From Eutypa lata (taxonomy: Eukaryota > Ascomycota > Sordariomycetes > Xylariales > Diatrypaceae), in assembly GCA_022661535.1 (NCBI GenBank), contig JAKULF010000021.1, positions 62,001 to 126,000 of the forward strand: DNA of 64,000 nucleotides, in the 5' to 3' direction. The notes under the pieces were generated by a model. It was not told where the DNA came from and searched no databases. It worked only from the letters and a program-made list of their open reading frames with translations. How positions within the stretch are numbered: the first letter of the stretch is position 1; each line of letters opens with the position of its first letter. Below are positions 23,290-35,743 of the stretch, piece after piece. Position numbers and translations under genes: made by a program.

Positions 23290-25925
23290 ATGTCCTCCGA
23301 TGCCTGCATAACATCCCGTGCGGTCAGCCCAAGGACTACCGCTATTATTCAGCAACAGCAGCGGCAACGGCGGGGGCAATACCAGCATCAACATCAGCAG
23401 CACCAGCACCAGCACCAGCACCAGTCCCCATCATATCATGCTTTCGATGATGGTGGAGCATCTTCTTCACCTCTTCATACTTCATTGGTCTTAGGGGGTT
23501 CACACGGCTTTGATGCTGCTGCTGCTTCACAACAACACAGTGCCTTCAATGCTTCTCTGCGTCTGCCCTTGGGTGTAGAGATTATCCCGTCGACATATCC
23601 TGTTGCGCGAGGTACCCCTCGTGCCTTCGATCATCAGACCTACTCCTCTGGCTATCCTAGAGAGCCTCACCCGTTGTCGGAAGTGAGTCAGCCGCCGCCA
23701 CAAACGGCGCCGCAAGATTCCTCAATGCGGTATCCACACATCGACCTCCCTATCCTGAATGCGGAGACGTATAGCGATGGTTATCAGTTCAAAGGGCCCG
23801 CTTCCAGACAGACTGGGAGTGACTCTCCACCTGCAGAGGATGCACCTGCTCCGCGGAAGAGAGGAAGGAAGGAAGGCAGTGTTGACAAGAATGATATTGA
23901 GGAAGGGAAGAAGAGAGCTAGGGGACGTCCTAGACTCAATCCCAAGGACAAGACGGCAGATGAGGTGAGTTAAAAGTCCACCGTCATAGATCATATTTAC
24001 CCACTGAGACGTCGTCGTCATCACCCTGGAAATTTGTCTCACCTTGGCACGTGCATTATGTCATCATCCTACTGAGGCTGAACTATACAAAGACGCATGT
24101 GAATGTGAAAAGTTACTATGTTGTCTAACATACCAATAGCGTCGGAGAACGCAGATACGGCTTGCTCAGAGGGCGTATCGCCATCGTAAAGAGAATGCGA
24201 TCACGGAGTTGGAGGCGCAAGTCCGCGACCTCAAGGAAGTCAATGATGAGATGAAGGATGTGTTTGCGAGGCTTCTTGCATCCGCCTCCCGTCAAGGCAT
24301 TGCCCACGCGCCGGAGTTTGGCGAGCATTTTCTGAAGCTCCAGACGCTCATCAAACGATCACGCGAAGAGGGCGAGGGTGAGGATGAGGATGATGAGTCT
24401 CTCCCGGATATAGACGCTGAAGAGATTGGTGGTGGTCGAGGGTCACAACAGTCATCCGCTAAGGCCCCGTCGATGCAAGGGAGCGCCATCGTAGAACCAA
24501 GGCGCAATAACCAGCCAGAGCAACTATACGGCGGCCTCATCGTGACACATGAACCCGTACCCCAACACCAGCCCCACACAACCGCGGACCAAGCCTACCA
24601 CCCCTCCATGCCCATGCACCACCACCAACACCAGCACCACCCCCATGACACCAGCAACGCCTACCAAATCATCGCAGCGCCCACGCTCGAGAATGCCAGC
24701 TTTGCCGGAACGAACACATCCTTCCTATTCGGCAACACGAACGCCACGACACCCACATCCACATCAGCAGCAGGGGGGTGGACCTTCTCGCCCTGGAGCA
24801 CGTTGCCGATGCCGGCGTCCGTGGCATACCAGGAGCCGGCGTTCGCGCGGCGCCTGCATCGCTACGCCACAGAGCGCGCTGCCTACCTGATCTGCCTCAA
24901 GGACCCGCCCCAGGACAAGATGATGCGCGTCTTCGGGTTCGCGCGCCTCTTCGAGACCACCGAGATGATCCGGGAGCGCACGCTCGCTGTCCTCGCTAGG
25001 ACCAAGGACCAGTCACTCCAAAATTGGAATTATCCGTTCTATAACCTCGGTGGGGCAGGGACGCACTTTCCCGCCAGGAAGGATGGTGGAAACGGCAGTG
25101 GTGTTGGTGTTGATGTTGGCGTTGGTGGTAGTGGCAGTGAGATTGCTGGTGTGGGTGGGAGTGGAGATGGGAATGGGATCGGCGGAGGCGGAGACGGTGA
25201 AGCGCAGACAAGGGGCTTCCGCTTCGGTCCCATGGATGAGCCCACCTCGCACATCCGCGACTCGCTCCTGACCATCTCGCAGAACATCCGCATGCCCGGG
25301 CTGCAGGGCCTGTTCTGGGACTGCGACGAGGTCGAGTGGTACATGCGCCAGAACGGCGTCATCATCCCCGACATGTCCGCCGACTACTGCTCCGTCGAAG
25401 TCCCGGCTGGCTCCTTTTTCCAGTATCAGGAGATGCGGCACCGCGAGGCTGACCTGAGCACGCCCGTGGGTGGATCCGGTTCTGTGTTCCCCGGCTCTAG
25501 CGCTTCCGCCGGTCCTTCTGGTATGGATGATGGCTCCTCCTGGCCCCAGGCGAACACTACCGGTTCGAATGTGCTGGGCGCGGCGCAGTCTGGTATGGGT
25601 GCTGGCTTGCTTCCTGGATCCGAGCTACACAACTACGCGCCGCATATGCCTAGTAGCCACATACCGGGGGCCGCCTCGAACTTCATGGGCAAGGTGGTCC
25701 AACTAAATGTCTCGAAGTTCCTCGACAGTAAGTGTATCTCCACTTGACACATATTTCATTACCATATATATGCATCCGGGGCGGAAACGGACTGACGAAC
25801 TGACTGACTGATTTGCTTTGCTAGGGTTAACTTCGCGAGCCGCTTGTTTGGGTCGCACGCCCGGCTTTAGACCAAAGGATGTCGATGCTTCTTTCTGGGA
25901 GTCTGTCATGACGGGACAGAATTGA
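23290..25925 (+). CDS. Fungal bZIP transcription factor, 3 exons, 787 aa
   Basis: Exons 23290-23964, 24140-25727 and 25825-25925 join in frame (introns 175 and 97 bp). The N terminus is Gln/His-rich (repeated QHQHQ). The nuclear basic stretch RKRGRKEGSVDK and KKRARGRPRLNPKDKTADE leads across intron 1 into the bZIP: RRRTQIRLAQRAYRHRKENA, with the N-x7-R-type basic region replaced by Q-x-x-Y-R as in YAP/PAP1 relatives, then a leucine-zipper-like ITELEAQVRDLKEVNDEM. Further on are a conserved-looking block LHRYATERAAYLICLKDP...MMRVFGFARLFETTEM and a second block LFWDCDEVEWYMRQNGV, known from a fungal bZIP subfamily of unclear role. Gly/Val-rich and His-rich linkers separate them. The gene starts 2 kb from the head-to-head C2H2 gene. 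A nuclear transcription regulator; targets unknown. Confidence 0.9.
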
Positions 25926-26497
25926 ATCACCGAATTGTAGTAGGACGGAGATGTAATGCATTGGTTGTTGAAGGTGATGATGAATGAGGTTAATACGGGG
26001 TATAGCTACCGGTCCGGTCTGATCAGATCCGATCTGGTAGTAGGCGCTGGGGAAGGGAAAAAAAAAAAAGAGGGATATGATGAAGAGCTATTCTTACCAA
26101 GCTTAGTTAGGTAGTTGAGGTACAGCTGCGCACACACTATATATATGTACTGAGAAGGAAGGGATGGATGGGTGGTATCAATGGTATGGTCTCAATGGAT
26201 TGGAACGGAACGGAACGGGACGGATAGCGATGTCATCATGTTATGCTGCTGGTCTCTTTGCAGATTTGTCCGTTAGCATATTTGCAGTAGTTAATATTTA
26301 GCGTGCCGTGTTCGACGGCGTATGTTCTATTGTTTTTTGTACAGACAATACCTCTAGCTCACCCTTCGTTGAAGTGTCGCGTATATATCTATCTATATAT
26401 ATATATATGTGTGTGTGTGTGGGTGTGTGTGTTACTATACTCATATCACATCATCATATCATTCCAATACCACCACTCCCCAATCATTTCATTCCCC
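25926..26497. other. Convergent intergenic stretch with microsatellites
   Basis: Region between convergent 3' ends. It contains an A-run near 26059 and a (TA)n(TG)n microsatellite at about 26381-26433. No gene seen. Confidence 0.5.
26381..26433. repeat. (TA)n(TG)n microsatellite
   Basis: TATATATCTATCTATATA... followed by alternating TG for about 24 bases with one GGG interruption. Confidence 0.85.
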
Positions 26498-27950
26498 TTA
26501 AAACGAAGCTCTCGACTCATCACCAAACCCCGTCGTATCCTGCCTCATCCTCTCCTCCCATCTCCTCCTGCGTTCTGTATCCCGCTCGGCCTTCTCCATC
26601 TCTGCCATCTCCTTCTCCTTCAGGATCAGGTCCCTTAGCGCCGCCGCCCTCGCAACCTGGTCTTCCCGTTCGCGGGAGAGCGCCTCCTGCGCATGCACGA
26701 CGCCATGCCACCACAGGGCATACCGATACGTGTCCTCCCTATCCATCCTATTTTCCACAGCGGCGCGTGCATTCCTGCGCGCCTTTGTTTTCTCTCTCCC
26801 ATTTCCCCTTCCCTTTCCCTTTCCCTTTCCCCTACCCTTATCCCAGCCCCCATATTCACCTCCCCATTCTTCCCCTTCCCCTTCTTCTTCTCCCCACCTC
26901 TCTCTCCCCTCAAATACAAAATCCCGTCCCCGCTCCCCCAACAACAGCAGCTCCCCCACGGACTCCTCCCACATATCCTCCAGCTCGGCCTCGGGGATGC
27001 GCTCCTCGTACAGCGCGTGCACGCCCTCGATGCGGGCCGTGCGGCGCCGGATCTTCTGCGTCAGGACGCGGCTGAGCTGCGCCGGCTGCGGCTTCGTCGT
27101 CCGCAGGAACACGAAGTCCCCAGCCATCTCCAGGTGCGGGACCTTCCGGCGCCCGGTGCCGCCCAGGGCCGAGAGGGGGAGCGGTCGGTGCGGCGTTGTG
27201 TATTCTGGGGGTGGTGGGGGTTGTTGTTGGTGGAAGGAGGAGATTGAGGAGGAAGAGGGGGAAGAGAAGGAGTAAGAGGTTGGAGAGGGAGAAGGGGGAG
27301 AGGGAGGCGGTAACACGCGCACAAGTAGTGGAAGTGTCCCCTCCCGAGGCCCCGATGACCGTGCTGGGTTTCGGCTGTGCGGGGCATGCGTCTCCTTCGC
27401 CGTTAGGGTGCGGCGGCGCTCGAGCTGGTGGGACTCTAGGAGACGGAGGATGGAGGTGCGAGCGTCTTCCGCTGTCGTCGCTTTTTGCTCGGAGTCGTCA
27501 GAGGACGGTAAAGGGGGGGCGGCGCCGGCATTGCGCAGCGTCGCAAGAGCGCTGTACCCCGCCGCCAGAGCCGGGTATACGAGGCGCGGCGAGGTGTCGG
27601 CTAGGTTGCGCCGGAAGGCGCGTCGGATCAGGTGCTTGAGGGGGTCACGGAGGGGTTGCCAGGCTTCGAGGACGGAGGACGGGAGGGTGAGGGTGATCGG
27701 AGTGGTCGAGCGGAGGAGGGCGCGGTAGAGTGAGAGGCCTGCATTTGTTGATGGGAGGTTCGGTTCGTTAGTCTACTATTAGATATGCAAAGTGAAAACT
27801 GCAAACTGAAAAGTGAATCAAGGCAAAGCAAAGTAAAGTGGTCATGGAGAATTAGGGAGAGTTGCTTGCATACATACATGCTGTCCGATGTCGAGCGTCA
27901 CGGGCCGGTATGAAGAGTTTCAATGACTGTCTCTTTGCGAAAGACGACAT
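26498..27950 (-). CDS. Mitochondrial LYR-motif protein, probably Cup1-like, 2 exons, 437 aa
   Basis: Exon 1 27950-27878 and exon 2 27738-26498; the 139-bp intron (GTATGT...TGCAG) splits codon 25. The spliced N terminus reads MSSFAKRQSLKLFIPARDAR then LSLYRALLR, the LYR tripeptide of the complex-1 LYR family, followed by LRDPLKHLIRRAFRRN and PRLVYPALAAGY. LYR proteins act in mitochondria with acyl-carrier protein in Fe-S or respiratory-complex assembly; the shape resembles fungal Cup1-like proteins (copper tolerance), recalled from memory. The middle is a Pro/Ser-rich linker, then a folded part ending in RMDREDTYRYALWWHGVVHA and a long Arg/Glu coiled coil. An acidic/GKGKGK insert corresponds to a (CCCTTT)-like tract on the + strand. 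No ATG exists in exon 2 ahead of LYR, so exon 1 is needed. Confidence 0.85.
26797..26842. repeat. Polypyrimidine (CCCTTT-like) tract inside a coding exon
   Basis: Imperfect hexamer repeats of CCCTTT on the + strand, G-rich on the coding strand, encoding alternating Gly/Lys/Arg in the LYR protein. It is a slippage-prone simple repeat. Confidence 0.7.
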
Positions 27951-28526
27951 GGATGGGTCATCTCAGTTCTCTAGGGGAGCATTTCAAGTGAATAGCTTGA
28001 AGCTCTAGACTACCTGTAATATGACGATTGTGGGTGGGAGGTAGACCAGCATCGAAATTGAACGTGGAGCTTTGGAAATTTAATTACGAACTTACAAGGG
28101 GGCGGAATGATTCCGTCCCCGGTGGATGAGAAGTGATAACGATAAGCGATGGTCTGGCGGCATGGCTGAAGTCACATTGAAGCATAGATCACGTGGGGCA
28201 CTGGGGGAGAGAGTTCCAGGTTGGACCATTTCTTGTTAGCAATAAAGCATGGATAGAGTAAAAAGAGTTCAATATTCTTCCTGTTGGTCTCTGTTTCTGC
28301 TCCTATTCCCTGGTTGAATATGTATGCTCCGTCTGTGAATAGAACCATCCGTCCAAGGGACTGCATTGATCACAGATCATCTAGTCTATGTCATATGAGC
28401 AGTACCTCTAGTTCAGGAAATACCGTCATGTCTACCATGGATCATAACGGTGTTACTTTCTTTCTCGTGTCTCATAATGCATCATACTCCCCCTCTACCT
28501 CTAAGGTCCTAGACTGATCCCGATCC
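27951..28526. other. Intergenic stretch, no gene seen
   Basis: Between two tandem minus-strand genes (MMS2 upstream, LYR protein downstream). No coding signal; it should hold the LYR gene promoter and the MMS2 3' end. Confidence 0.5.
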
Positions 28527-29220
28527 CTAATTGCCGGGGTAGACCGTGCCCTCGGGTGGCTGAGGCAGCTTCTTACACTGAGTCGAAGCCATGTATCTGG
28601 GGGGGGGAGAGAGAGAGAGAGAGACCAAAGTTAGCATAAAGCGTTATAGGGTAGTGTCAGAATGTGATAAGATGCTACTAACCTCCGGAGCTCGATAAGA
28701 ATGGTCTCCATCGTGTTCTCTCGCTTCCAGTTGGCTAAGCAGGGGAGTTGCGACGGATCGACCACGCCATTCCGTTGGTTGACGCAGGGCAGATTCACCA
28801 TACTAACGAACTGGATCGTGGGAGGCTTGTCGGGGTATGATTCACCGCAGTGCATCTTGACGGAGTAGATTCGGTTCTCGTGTACGCTCTGCAGTGGTAC
28901 GGTACGTTTGTTAGTCTGTCTGCGGTCGATCGCGGAGAAACGACGAGTTGCGGGTGAGGTTCAAACTACTAACGTGAGGAGGACCTAGGATCGTGCCGTT
29001 CCAGTCTGACATCAAGAGATCTTCGGGGTTGTCTAAGCCATAGGAGCAAGCCTCTGTAAAACCGTTGGAATATGTAAGTAAGTATCGCGCATATCCCGTC
29101 TGTCTTCATCAAACAGCAATCATAGTTCCTCCCATCTTCAATTCACGTACCAGCTCCCAAGCCTTTCTCTCCCTTCTCTAGCTCCTCCAACAGACGGAAA
29201 TTACGTGGAACCTTCGCCAT
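28527..29220 (-). CDS. MMS2: Ubiquitin-conjugating enzyme variant MMS2 (UEV), 4 exons
   Basis: Exons 29220-29151, 29053-28974, 28888-28683 and 28596-28527 join to 141 residues; introns are 97, 85 and 86 bp. The N terminus MAKVPRNFRLLEELEKGEKG is the strongly conserved UEV start. WNGTILGPPH, HENRIYSVKMHCG, YPDKPPTIQFVSM and NLPCVNQRNGVVD follow in the order of the UBC fold, with the active-site Cys region of true E2s absent, as expected for a variant. MMS2 pairs with UBC13 to build Lys63-linked ubiquitin chains, especially on PCNA in post-replication repair. Length equals the family norm (about 137-145). The third intron carries a long CT tract before its acceptor. Firm assignment. Confidence 0.96.
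28601..28624. repeat. (GA)n / poly-G tract in an MMS2 intron
   Basis: On the coding (minus) strand it is (CT)n followed by poly-C directly before the CAG acceptor, acting as an extreme polypyrimidine tract. Confidence 0.75.
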
Positions 29221-30040
29221 GGTAGGTAGATGCGCAAGTATCTCTCTAATAGTATAGTCGAAGGTATGCTGGGTAGTACGAAGTTTGCAGTAGATGTGAT
29301 GGGATAAGAAAACGCGCGAAGTTGTTGATGCTGAGAACCTTAAGTGGGATGAATCAAGCAGGGACAGACAGCCTTGGGCATTCAATGACATGAATGGTGG
29401 GGTTAGTTATCCACCTGGGCAGACAGCCAGACCAGAGGTAGTGGTTGCCGTAGTACGCAGTCAGGCAGTTAAGCTGCAATTAACTACAATACATTCTAGG
29501 TAACTAAGCCCCGCCAAATATGAAGCTATGCACCTGCCTATGTATGTATATTGAATGTATGTACATAATGGTATGTACAATTAGACAACCCTGAAGTCAG
29601 AGAGAAGCCGCCAATACTCCATACGTATGTATTTATTTATATATAAAAATAGTGCCCCTGAATAACTACGACGTAGTGAAATCTACAATATACAAATATG
29701 AGGTTTAATACCAATATAGCTATAGTTACTGGAACTACTGTTTATATACTGTTTACTTAACAATAGTGAGGTTAAAAGAGCTTAGTCATCAATCTAACCT
29801 TGGACGCTATGACGAATCTAGCAACAAGCTACGTACTTCGTACCTTGAGTTAACTCTACGCTGGCAGCTTTCATGATTGTCTCTGCCTGCTTCCAGGTTG
29901 TCTCATCCTTCATAATTACAACACCTGTCTTTAAACAGCCGAAGTAAATAGAGGAAGTTGTGTATAACTCATAACTCATAACTCATAACTTCTAACTTCT
30001 CAGTCTTTCCGATGGATTCTGATAACGCTGCCTGGCTAAG
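29221..30040. other. Divergent promoter region of MMS2 and MON2
   Basis: MMS2 runs left and MON2 right. No gene seen. The part near 29964-29990 is a small tandem repeat of ATAACTC, four units. Confidence 0.55.
29964..29990. repeat. Heptamer tandem repeat (ATAACTC)
   Basis: About 3.5-4 perfect units, roughly 50 bp upstream of the MON2 start codon. Confidence 0.75.
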
Positions 30041-33000
30041 ATGACAACTCAACTCCTTGCCAACGAGCTCACAAACCTCATCCAGGAGAGCAAGCGGAAG
30101 CATAATGATCTCAGACAGGTTCATATCCCAATAAGCTGTGTCATGAGAGTAGTACATATAAGCTAATACATATAATAGGCTGCTGAGAAGTCTCTCGAGG
30201 AGCTCAAGCACATAAGGGGCGGTAATGAAGCTCAGGTAGCTGCTGGTATGTTCAGTTTTAGAAGAACAAGAAGAAGCCCCGTAGGTACCTTGAACAGCAG
30301 ATGGTAATACTAAGTCATAACTACAGAACTCTCTCAAAAGGTCAACTTCGTGAATCCCTTCGTCATAGCATGTGGGACCAAGAACGTCAAGTTTACTAGC
30401 ATTGCTATTGTTTGCTTGTTGCGACTGATTGTCGTCAGTGCATTACCACGCTCGAAGCTCAACTCCATCTTAGAAGCCTTGCGTGAAGCCACATCTGCTG
30501 GCGTTGATGCTCAGCTCAAGATATTACAGGCCCTCCCAACCTTACTTCAGAACTATTCGACGGATATCAAAGGGGATTTGCTGATTACCGCATTAAACAT
30601 ATGTTTCATTCTGCAAACGAGCAAAAATGGCATCATTAACAACACCTCGGCCGCCACCCTTCAACAGCTGGTCGTCTCGGTTTTTGACAAAGTAGTCACC
30701 GAAGATAGTGAGTTCCCTTTGACTCCTATATGCATGGGAACTCGAGATCAGCTAACCTCAAACAGAATCTCCTTCGGACGGTGACTATATTGGCGATGCA
30801 CCCACTCAAGATGGCGCCGTTAACCTCCGAGCCGCTGCTTTGGATGCATACCACGTTTTTAAGGATATATGTCTGATGACTGAGAATCAAAGGCCAGAAT
30901 ACCTACGCTTCTCAGGATTACCCCAAACATTCGGTCTTGAATTGATAGAATCGGTCCTAACTAGCCATGCTACCATTTTCTCATCCCATCCGGAACAGGC
31001 TCATATACTACGCACCCAGGTCATGCCCTTCATCACTAAATCTCTGACCGGAAAACAAAACTTCGCTACATCGGTTCGACTTGTTCGCATCCTCTACACC
31101 TTGCTACGTCGTCACTTAGGTGTCTTGTCTTCTGAAGGAGGCGATGCCTTAGAAATACTTACACAGATATTAGACCAAGACTCTACGGTCTGGAAAAGAG
31201 CTCTGTGCATGGAAGTGTTCCGCGGAGTCTTCGCTGAACCTACCCTTCTTAGACGGATCTTCGTACTATACGACGCCAAGGAAGGAGAGAAGGATGTCCT
31301 TAAAAGCATCACTGCTTCCTTCGTGAGAATAAGCACCGAGAAGCCTCAAGTAATTGGACTTGGACATCAGTCTACCATACCTGTGGCCAACCCTTATTCT
31401 AGCATGGGTGCTTCTACCGATCAAGCGATGCTGGAGGCTAGTGGTGTGACCGGTATCATCAGTGGATCGGTAGGTGGCGAAGGACATAACGTTGGTATCA
31501 GCTCCCAGTGGAGCATGGTTCGTGTCCCCTATATAGACCAACTCGACAAGACAGAAGCACCGCATATTCCGGAATCGTACGTCTACGCATTGACTCTCTC
31601 TTGTATCACCTCTCTCTCCGAAGGTCTAGCAAAGTTCATACTACCTCTTACAGTGCCAGGTGAGACTCGAACGAGGAGGCGTAATATCAAACAGCAAGAT
31701 GTTAGGAGTGATTCTCCGGGACCAGGCGATGGAAGTGGTACCGAAACGCCTAAGGGGAAAATTGAGCGATCTGGTTCCTTCAAAAGGAACCCGGTCCCTG
31801 TCAACCCTTTATCTTTAACAGACCACCCTCTATACTCTGACGTGAAGATTTGCGCGGATATCATCGAGGAGTGCTGGCCAGCTATTCTTGCGACCTGTTC
31901 CACCTTTTTATTCGCTGCGTTGGACTCGGAATACTACCATGGGCTTGTACGAGCCTTTCAAAAGTTTGCCCATGTAGCAGGCTTACTGCAGCTCGTCACG
32001 CCCCGGGATGCATTCCTAACGACGCTGGGGAAAGCTGCAGTTCCTCCCAACACGTTCACGGCTTGTCTCAATGCTGGCTCATCAAAACAGCCTGGAACCC
32101 CCACCACAGAGACCTCTCATAGCCTATTGAGCAATGCGCGAGGTTTATTAAGTGTTGATAACTTGGTTACACCTATTGGTGCTACTGGCGAGAGACAAAG
32201 ACAGGCGTCTATGGACGCCAGTATTACACCACAGACTCTCAACACACGCAACCTATTATGCTTACGGGCACTTCTAAACTTAGGTATCGCACTAGGCCCA
32301 ACCCTTGGGCCATCTTGGCGGATCATCCTAGAAACGCTCCAGCAAGCAGATTTTATCCTTTTCTCGACGGGCAAGGCCCCTGGTCGTACTGCTATAGCAG
32401 CTTCGAAGACTTCAGATCCAAGAGCGGAGGCAGAAGCTTCAACCTTGCTAGCAAACTTCAACGTCGAAATTCGGTCGGTCGAGACTGCAGCATCTAGGCT
32501 GCTCGAAAGCACCGTTGATTTCCCCAACATCCCCTTCCTAGAGACAGTGGATGCGGCGTGTAACCTCTTGGAAAGGCCATCCGAGCCCAGTCCCGAACCA
32601 TCAAGCCGACCGCAATCCTCTGCGTCCTCGACACATAGTCTTAAAGCACCTAGTGGACAACATCGCAGGCTCCTGAGTACTTCGGGTACATCCTTGTCTG
32701 GTCCAAATCAAGAGGATCAGTTTGCCTTGGCTAAGCTTGGCCACATTGCCAATATTAATATGAACCGACTGCTCATGTACCCCCCAGCAATCTCCGGTTG
32801 GCAACGATTGACAACCCAGTTTGTCAGGACGTTAAGCTCTTCCTCGATGACACCATCAGTACGCAGCCGTGCAGCAGACATCCTTGTTCAGATTGTACTC
32901 GATGCCGCTAAGGCTGCCACTGGTCTTAACGACGAAGCACGTGGGATCATTCAGCTCCGTCTGCTAGAAGCTCTTCGTGATTCTCTAGATCCTTTACAGA

Positions 33001-35689
33001 AGGATAACCGACAAACTTCGGTAGCTGATCATGCAACGGATGTTGACATTCATAAAATCATACTTGAAGGACTGAAGAGCCTTCTTGAAGGTTGTGGCGA
33101 GTCTTTGGTTGCGGGCTGGGAGATCGCGTTTGAGATAGTCGACAGCATCTTCCTGAAAAGGAGGTCCGCTGACGGGAGTGCTGCAAGCATCGACGAAGGG
33201 CCAAGAAGGCTGGCGACACGGTCTAGCAAACTCATTAGATCTGCTTTCAACTCCCTCCAGCTCGTTTGCTCTGACTTTCTTTCTCACTTACCAAATTCTT
33301 GTTTCCTTATCCTCGTTGATACCCTGTACAAATTCTGTTCTCAAGATGATGATCTCAACATTGCATTAACCGTGAGTTCCCCTATACCGCCCTATTATTG
33401 CTTAAGCTCTCTAATTAGTTTTCACTAGACTGTCACATTCTTCTGGATGCTTTCGGATTCCCTCTCCCGTAAAAGCAAATCGCTTCCTATCACCGAAAGT
33501 TTGTTTGGAAATGCAGATGAATCTGCTTTGGTTGAAACGACTACGCATGCAAATAATGCATCTTCCGGTGCTGCCTTGTGGATGCTTCTCATGCTTAGGT
33601 TAACAACCGTGACTGCTGATGAACGACTTGAGCTTCGTAATAGTATGTCACTATGTCTGTGGTTTTCTTTTTCACTACACTCCAACTAATAATCGCATTA
33701 GGTGCTATTCAGACGTTGTTACGCATCTTTGATGCATATGGAGAGAGGCTAAGCTCCGAGGCATGGTCTGTCTGCATCAACTCTATTATCTTTAAGTTAC
33801 TGTCGTCCATCGAGAAAGAACTGAAGAATCTTGATGGGCCTCAAATCAGTGAACAGTATCGACGTGACTGGTATGATACAGCTGTCGTTGTTCTTAACGG
33901 GATCTCCAACCTTCTCGCAGACTTCCTCGAAGTACTAACAGAACATCCGACTTTCAACTCCTATTGGCAGCAATTACTAGACCATTTTGCTACTTTACTC
34001 GATTTCCAGGTCCTTGAAATCAACACGGCAACATACAAAGCGTTAGGTCAGATTTTATCACATAGCGATAATGGCAAGAAGCAGAACTTCAACAAAACAG
34101 CTCTCGACTTGGCCTGGGACTTGTGGTCTCGCGGCATTCCAATTGCCAATACCACGGCAGAGAAAGATAACACCAGGGTTGCAGATAATCAAGGTTGTCT
34201 ACTGGCCTACGTTGCTGCGCTAAGAGAAGTGTATCGTCTCATACAGACAGACCTAACCGTCAAACATGTGCGCAGGATGTTGATGCTCTTACATGAAGCT
34301 ACACAGGCAGCAACACCTGGGGCTTTCGTCCATGATATTGACTACACAACACCACTACAAGGACAGATATTGGATGTGCTGAAGACGCTTCGGACGGATA
34401 TTCCTAGCGCACCAGCTGCGTTGATATCACAAACATCCGAATTGGTCTCACTGGCCTTCACTGAGACCGATACAACTGCCGGATCTGCCGGACCGAGGAA
34501 ACGCACTTACGTTGCGATGTCAAAGGCGAGTATGGAAATTCTTGAAGCATTAATAACTAACCATGCATCCGATCCGGACATTTATCTCAGCGGCGCCTTC
34601 TTAGCTGCGCTTTCTTCGCTCTCGAAACCCATCGTATTGAAATACCAGTTCCCAATCTTCACCAAGAGCGTCCAGCCCTGGAGACAAGCAACTACATCCG
34701 TACTTGCCATTCTTGAAGCAACCTTGCCTCAACTGCGCATCCTCGACATCCCACCGCCCACAGTCCAACACATATGGGAGATGGTCGTAACGATCGCCAA
34801 CGGGGTTACCAATGCGGAGTGCGATGGGTTGCCAGACAAGATCAACATCAAGGACGACGAAGCATTCGACATAACATCGTTCCTCAAACTACACCACCTC
34901 ATCCTGCCCTCCCTAGGCGCCGAGGTCGTGCCCGAAAAGACGCGCAGAGCCTTCGCAGAGAGTCTCTTCCGAATGTCCATCATCCACGCGCCCGCACCCG
35001 CAGAGCACGCCCTCGTATACGGCAACAGTAACGGCGAGAGCGAAGTCATCGGACTCACAGACCTATACAAGCCCCGCCGCGGCCGCACCATCGACCCTCC
35101 CCCCGCGAAGCGCGAAAACATGTGCTACGTCTGCCTAGACGAACTATTCTCCCTCGTCGCGAGCTACGAGGAAGTCAGCACGCCGCACATCACGATCCAA
35201 CCACCCACACCCGCATTCCCACCCCCGGGCATGCTATCCGCCTCGACCTACCAGCCCCCACCGGCTCCCCCCTCACCGGCAAGACCCCCTCCCCCTCCCT
35301 CCTACTACTCCACGACGACGGGAGAAAAAGAAGACACCCACACGCTGCACACACGGCTCGCGCGCACCGCGGCGCCGTTCCTGATCCTGCGCGCGGCCCT
35401 GACCCTCCGCGCCTACGCGGCCGACCAGCCCCTCCGGGGCCGCATGCCGCAGCCGCTCTCGCAGCGCCGCGAGCTGGGCCGCGTCCTGGAGCGCCTGGTC
35501 GCCCTGCGGAGCGAGCCCGATGCCATCCCCGATACGCCGAACGTCGATTCCGAGAATCGGAAGCACCTCCTGCGCCTGTACCCCCTCGTCGTGAGGGCTG
35601 CAGGCGTGGCGGGCAAAGCGGGCGATGGGGATGTGGCTGCGTTGTTGGGGGCTGCGCTTGTGGGGGTTGGTGGGGAGTTTGGTGTTTAG
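30041..35689 (+). CDS. MON2: MON2 homolog, endosome/Golgi trafficking scaffold, 6 exons, 1777 aa
   Basis: Exons 30041-30118, 30179-30245, 30327-30707, 30766-33371, 33429-33642 and 33702-35689; all phases match. The N terminus (MTTQLLANELTNLIQESKRK, AAEKSLEELK, ELSQKVNFVNPFVIACGT, VKFTSIAIVCLLRLI) is the DCB-like domain of MON2/BIG-type proteins; FLR...VLTSHATIF and QVMPFITKSL belong to the HUS region, and no Sec7 catalytic domain follows, as usual for MON2. The rest is helical repeats with disordered Ser/Pro linkers, ending in a Pro-rich stretch near residue 1640 and a conserved C-terminal helix set. MON2 binds Dopey and Arl1 at the trans-Golgi/endosome and helps cargo recycling. Length is close to that of other filamentous-fungal homologs. 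The last 600 bp are much richer in G+C than the rest. Confidence 0.93.
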
Positions 35690-35711
35690 AGGGATGGGCT
35701 AGTAGGGGGTT

Positions 35712-35743
35712 GGTAGGTTGGTAGGTAGGTAGGTAGGTAGGTA
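35712..35743. repeat. (GGTA)n microsatellite
   Basis: Seven to eight units of GGTA with one GGTT, just after the MON2 stop codon. Confidence 0.85.

Noticed and set aside
26797..26842. Interstitial telomere repeat (CCCTTT).
   Set aside because: The unit is not the fungal CCCTAA repeat, is imperfect, and lies in a coding exon.
26308..27275. Long plus-strand frames full of Pro, Ser and Phe.
   Set aside because: They mirror the minus-strand LYR protein; the opposite strand has LYR motif, valid splice sites and ATG.
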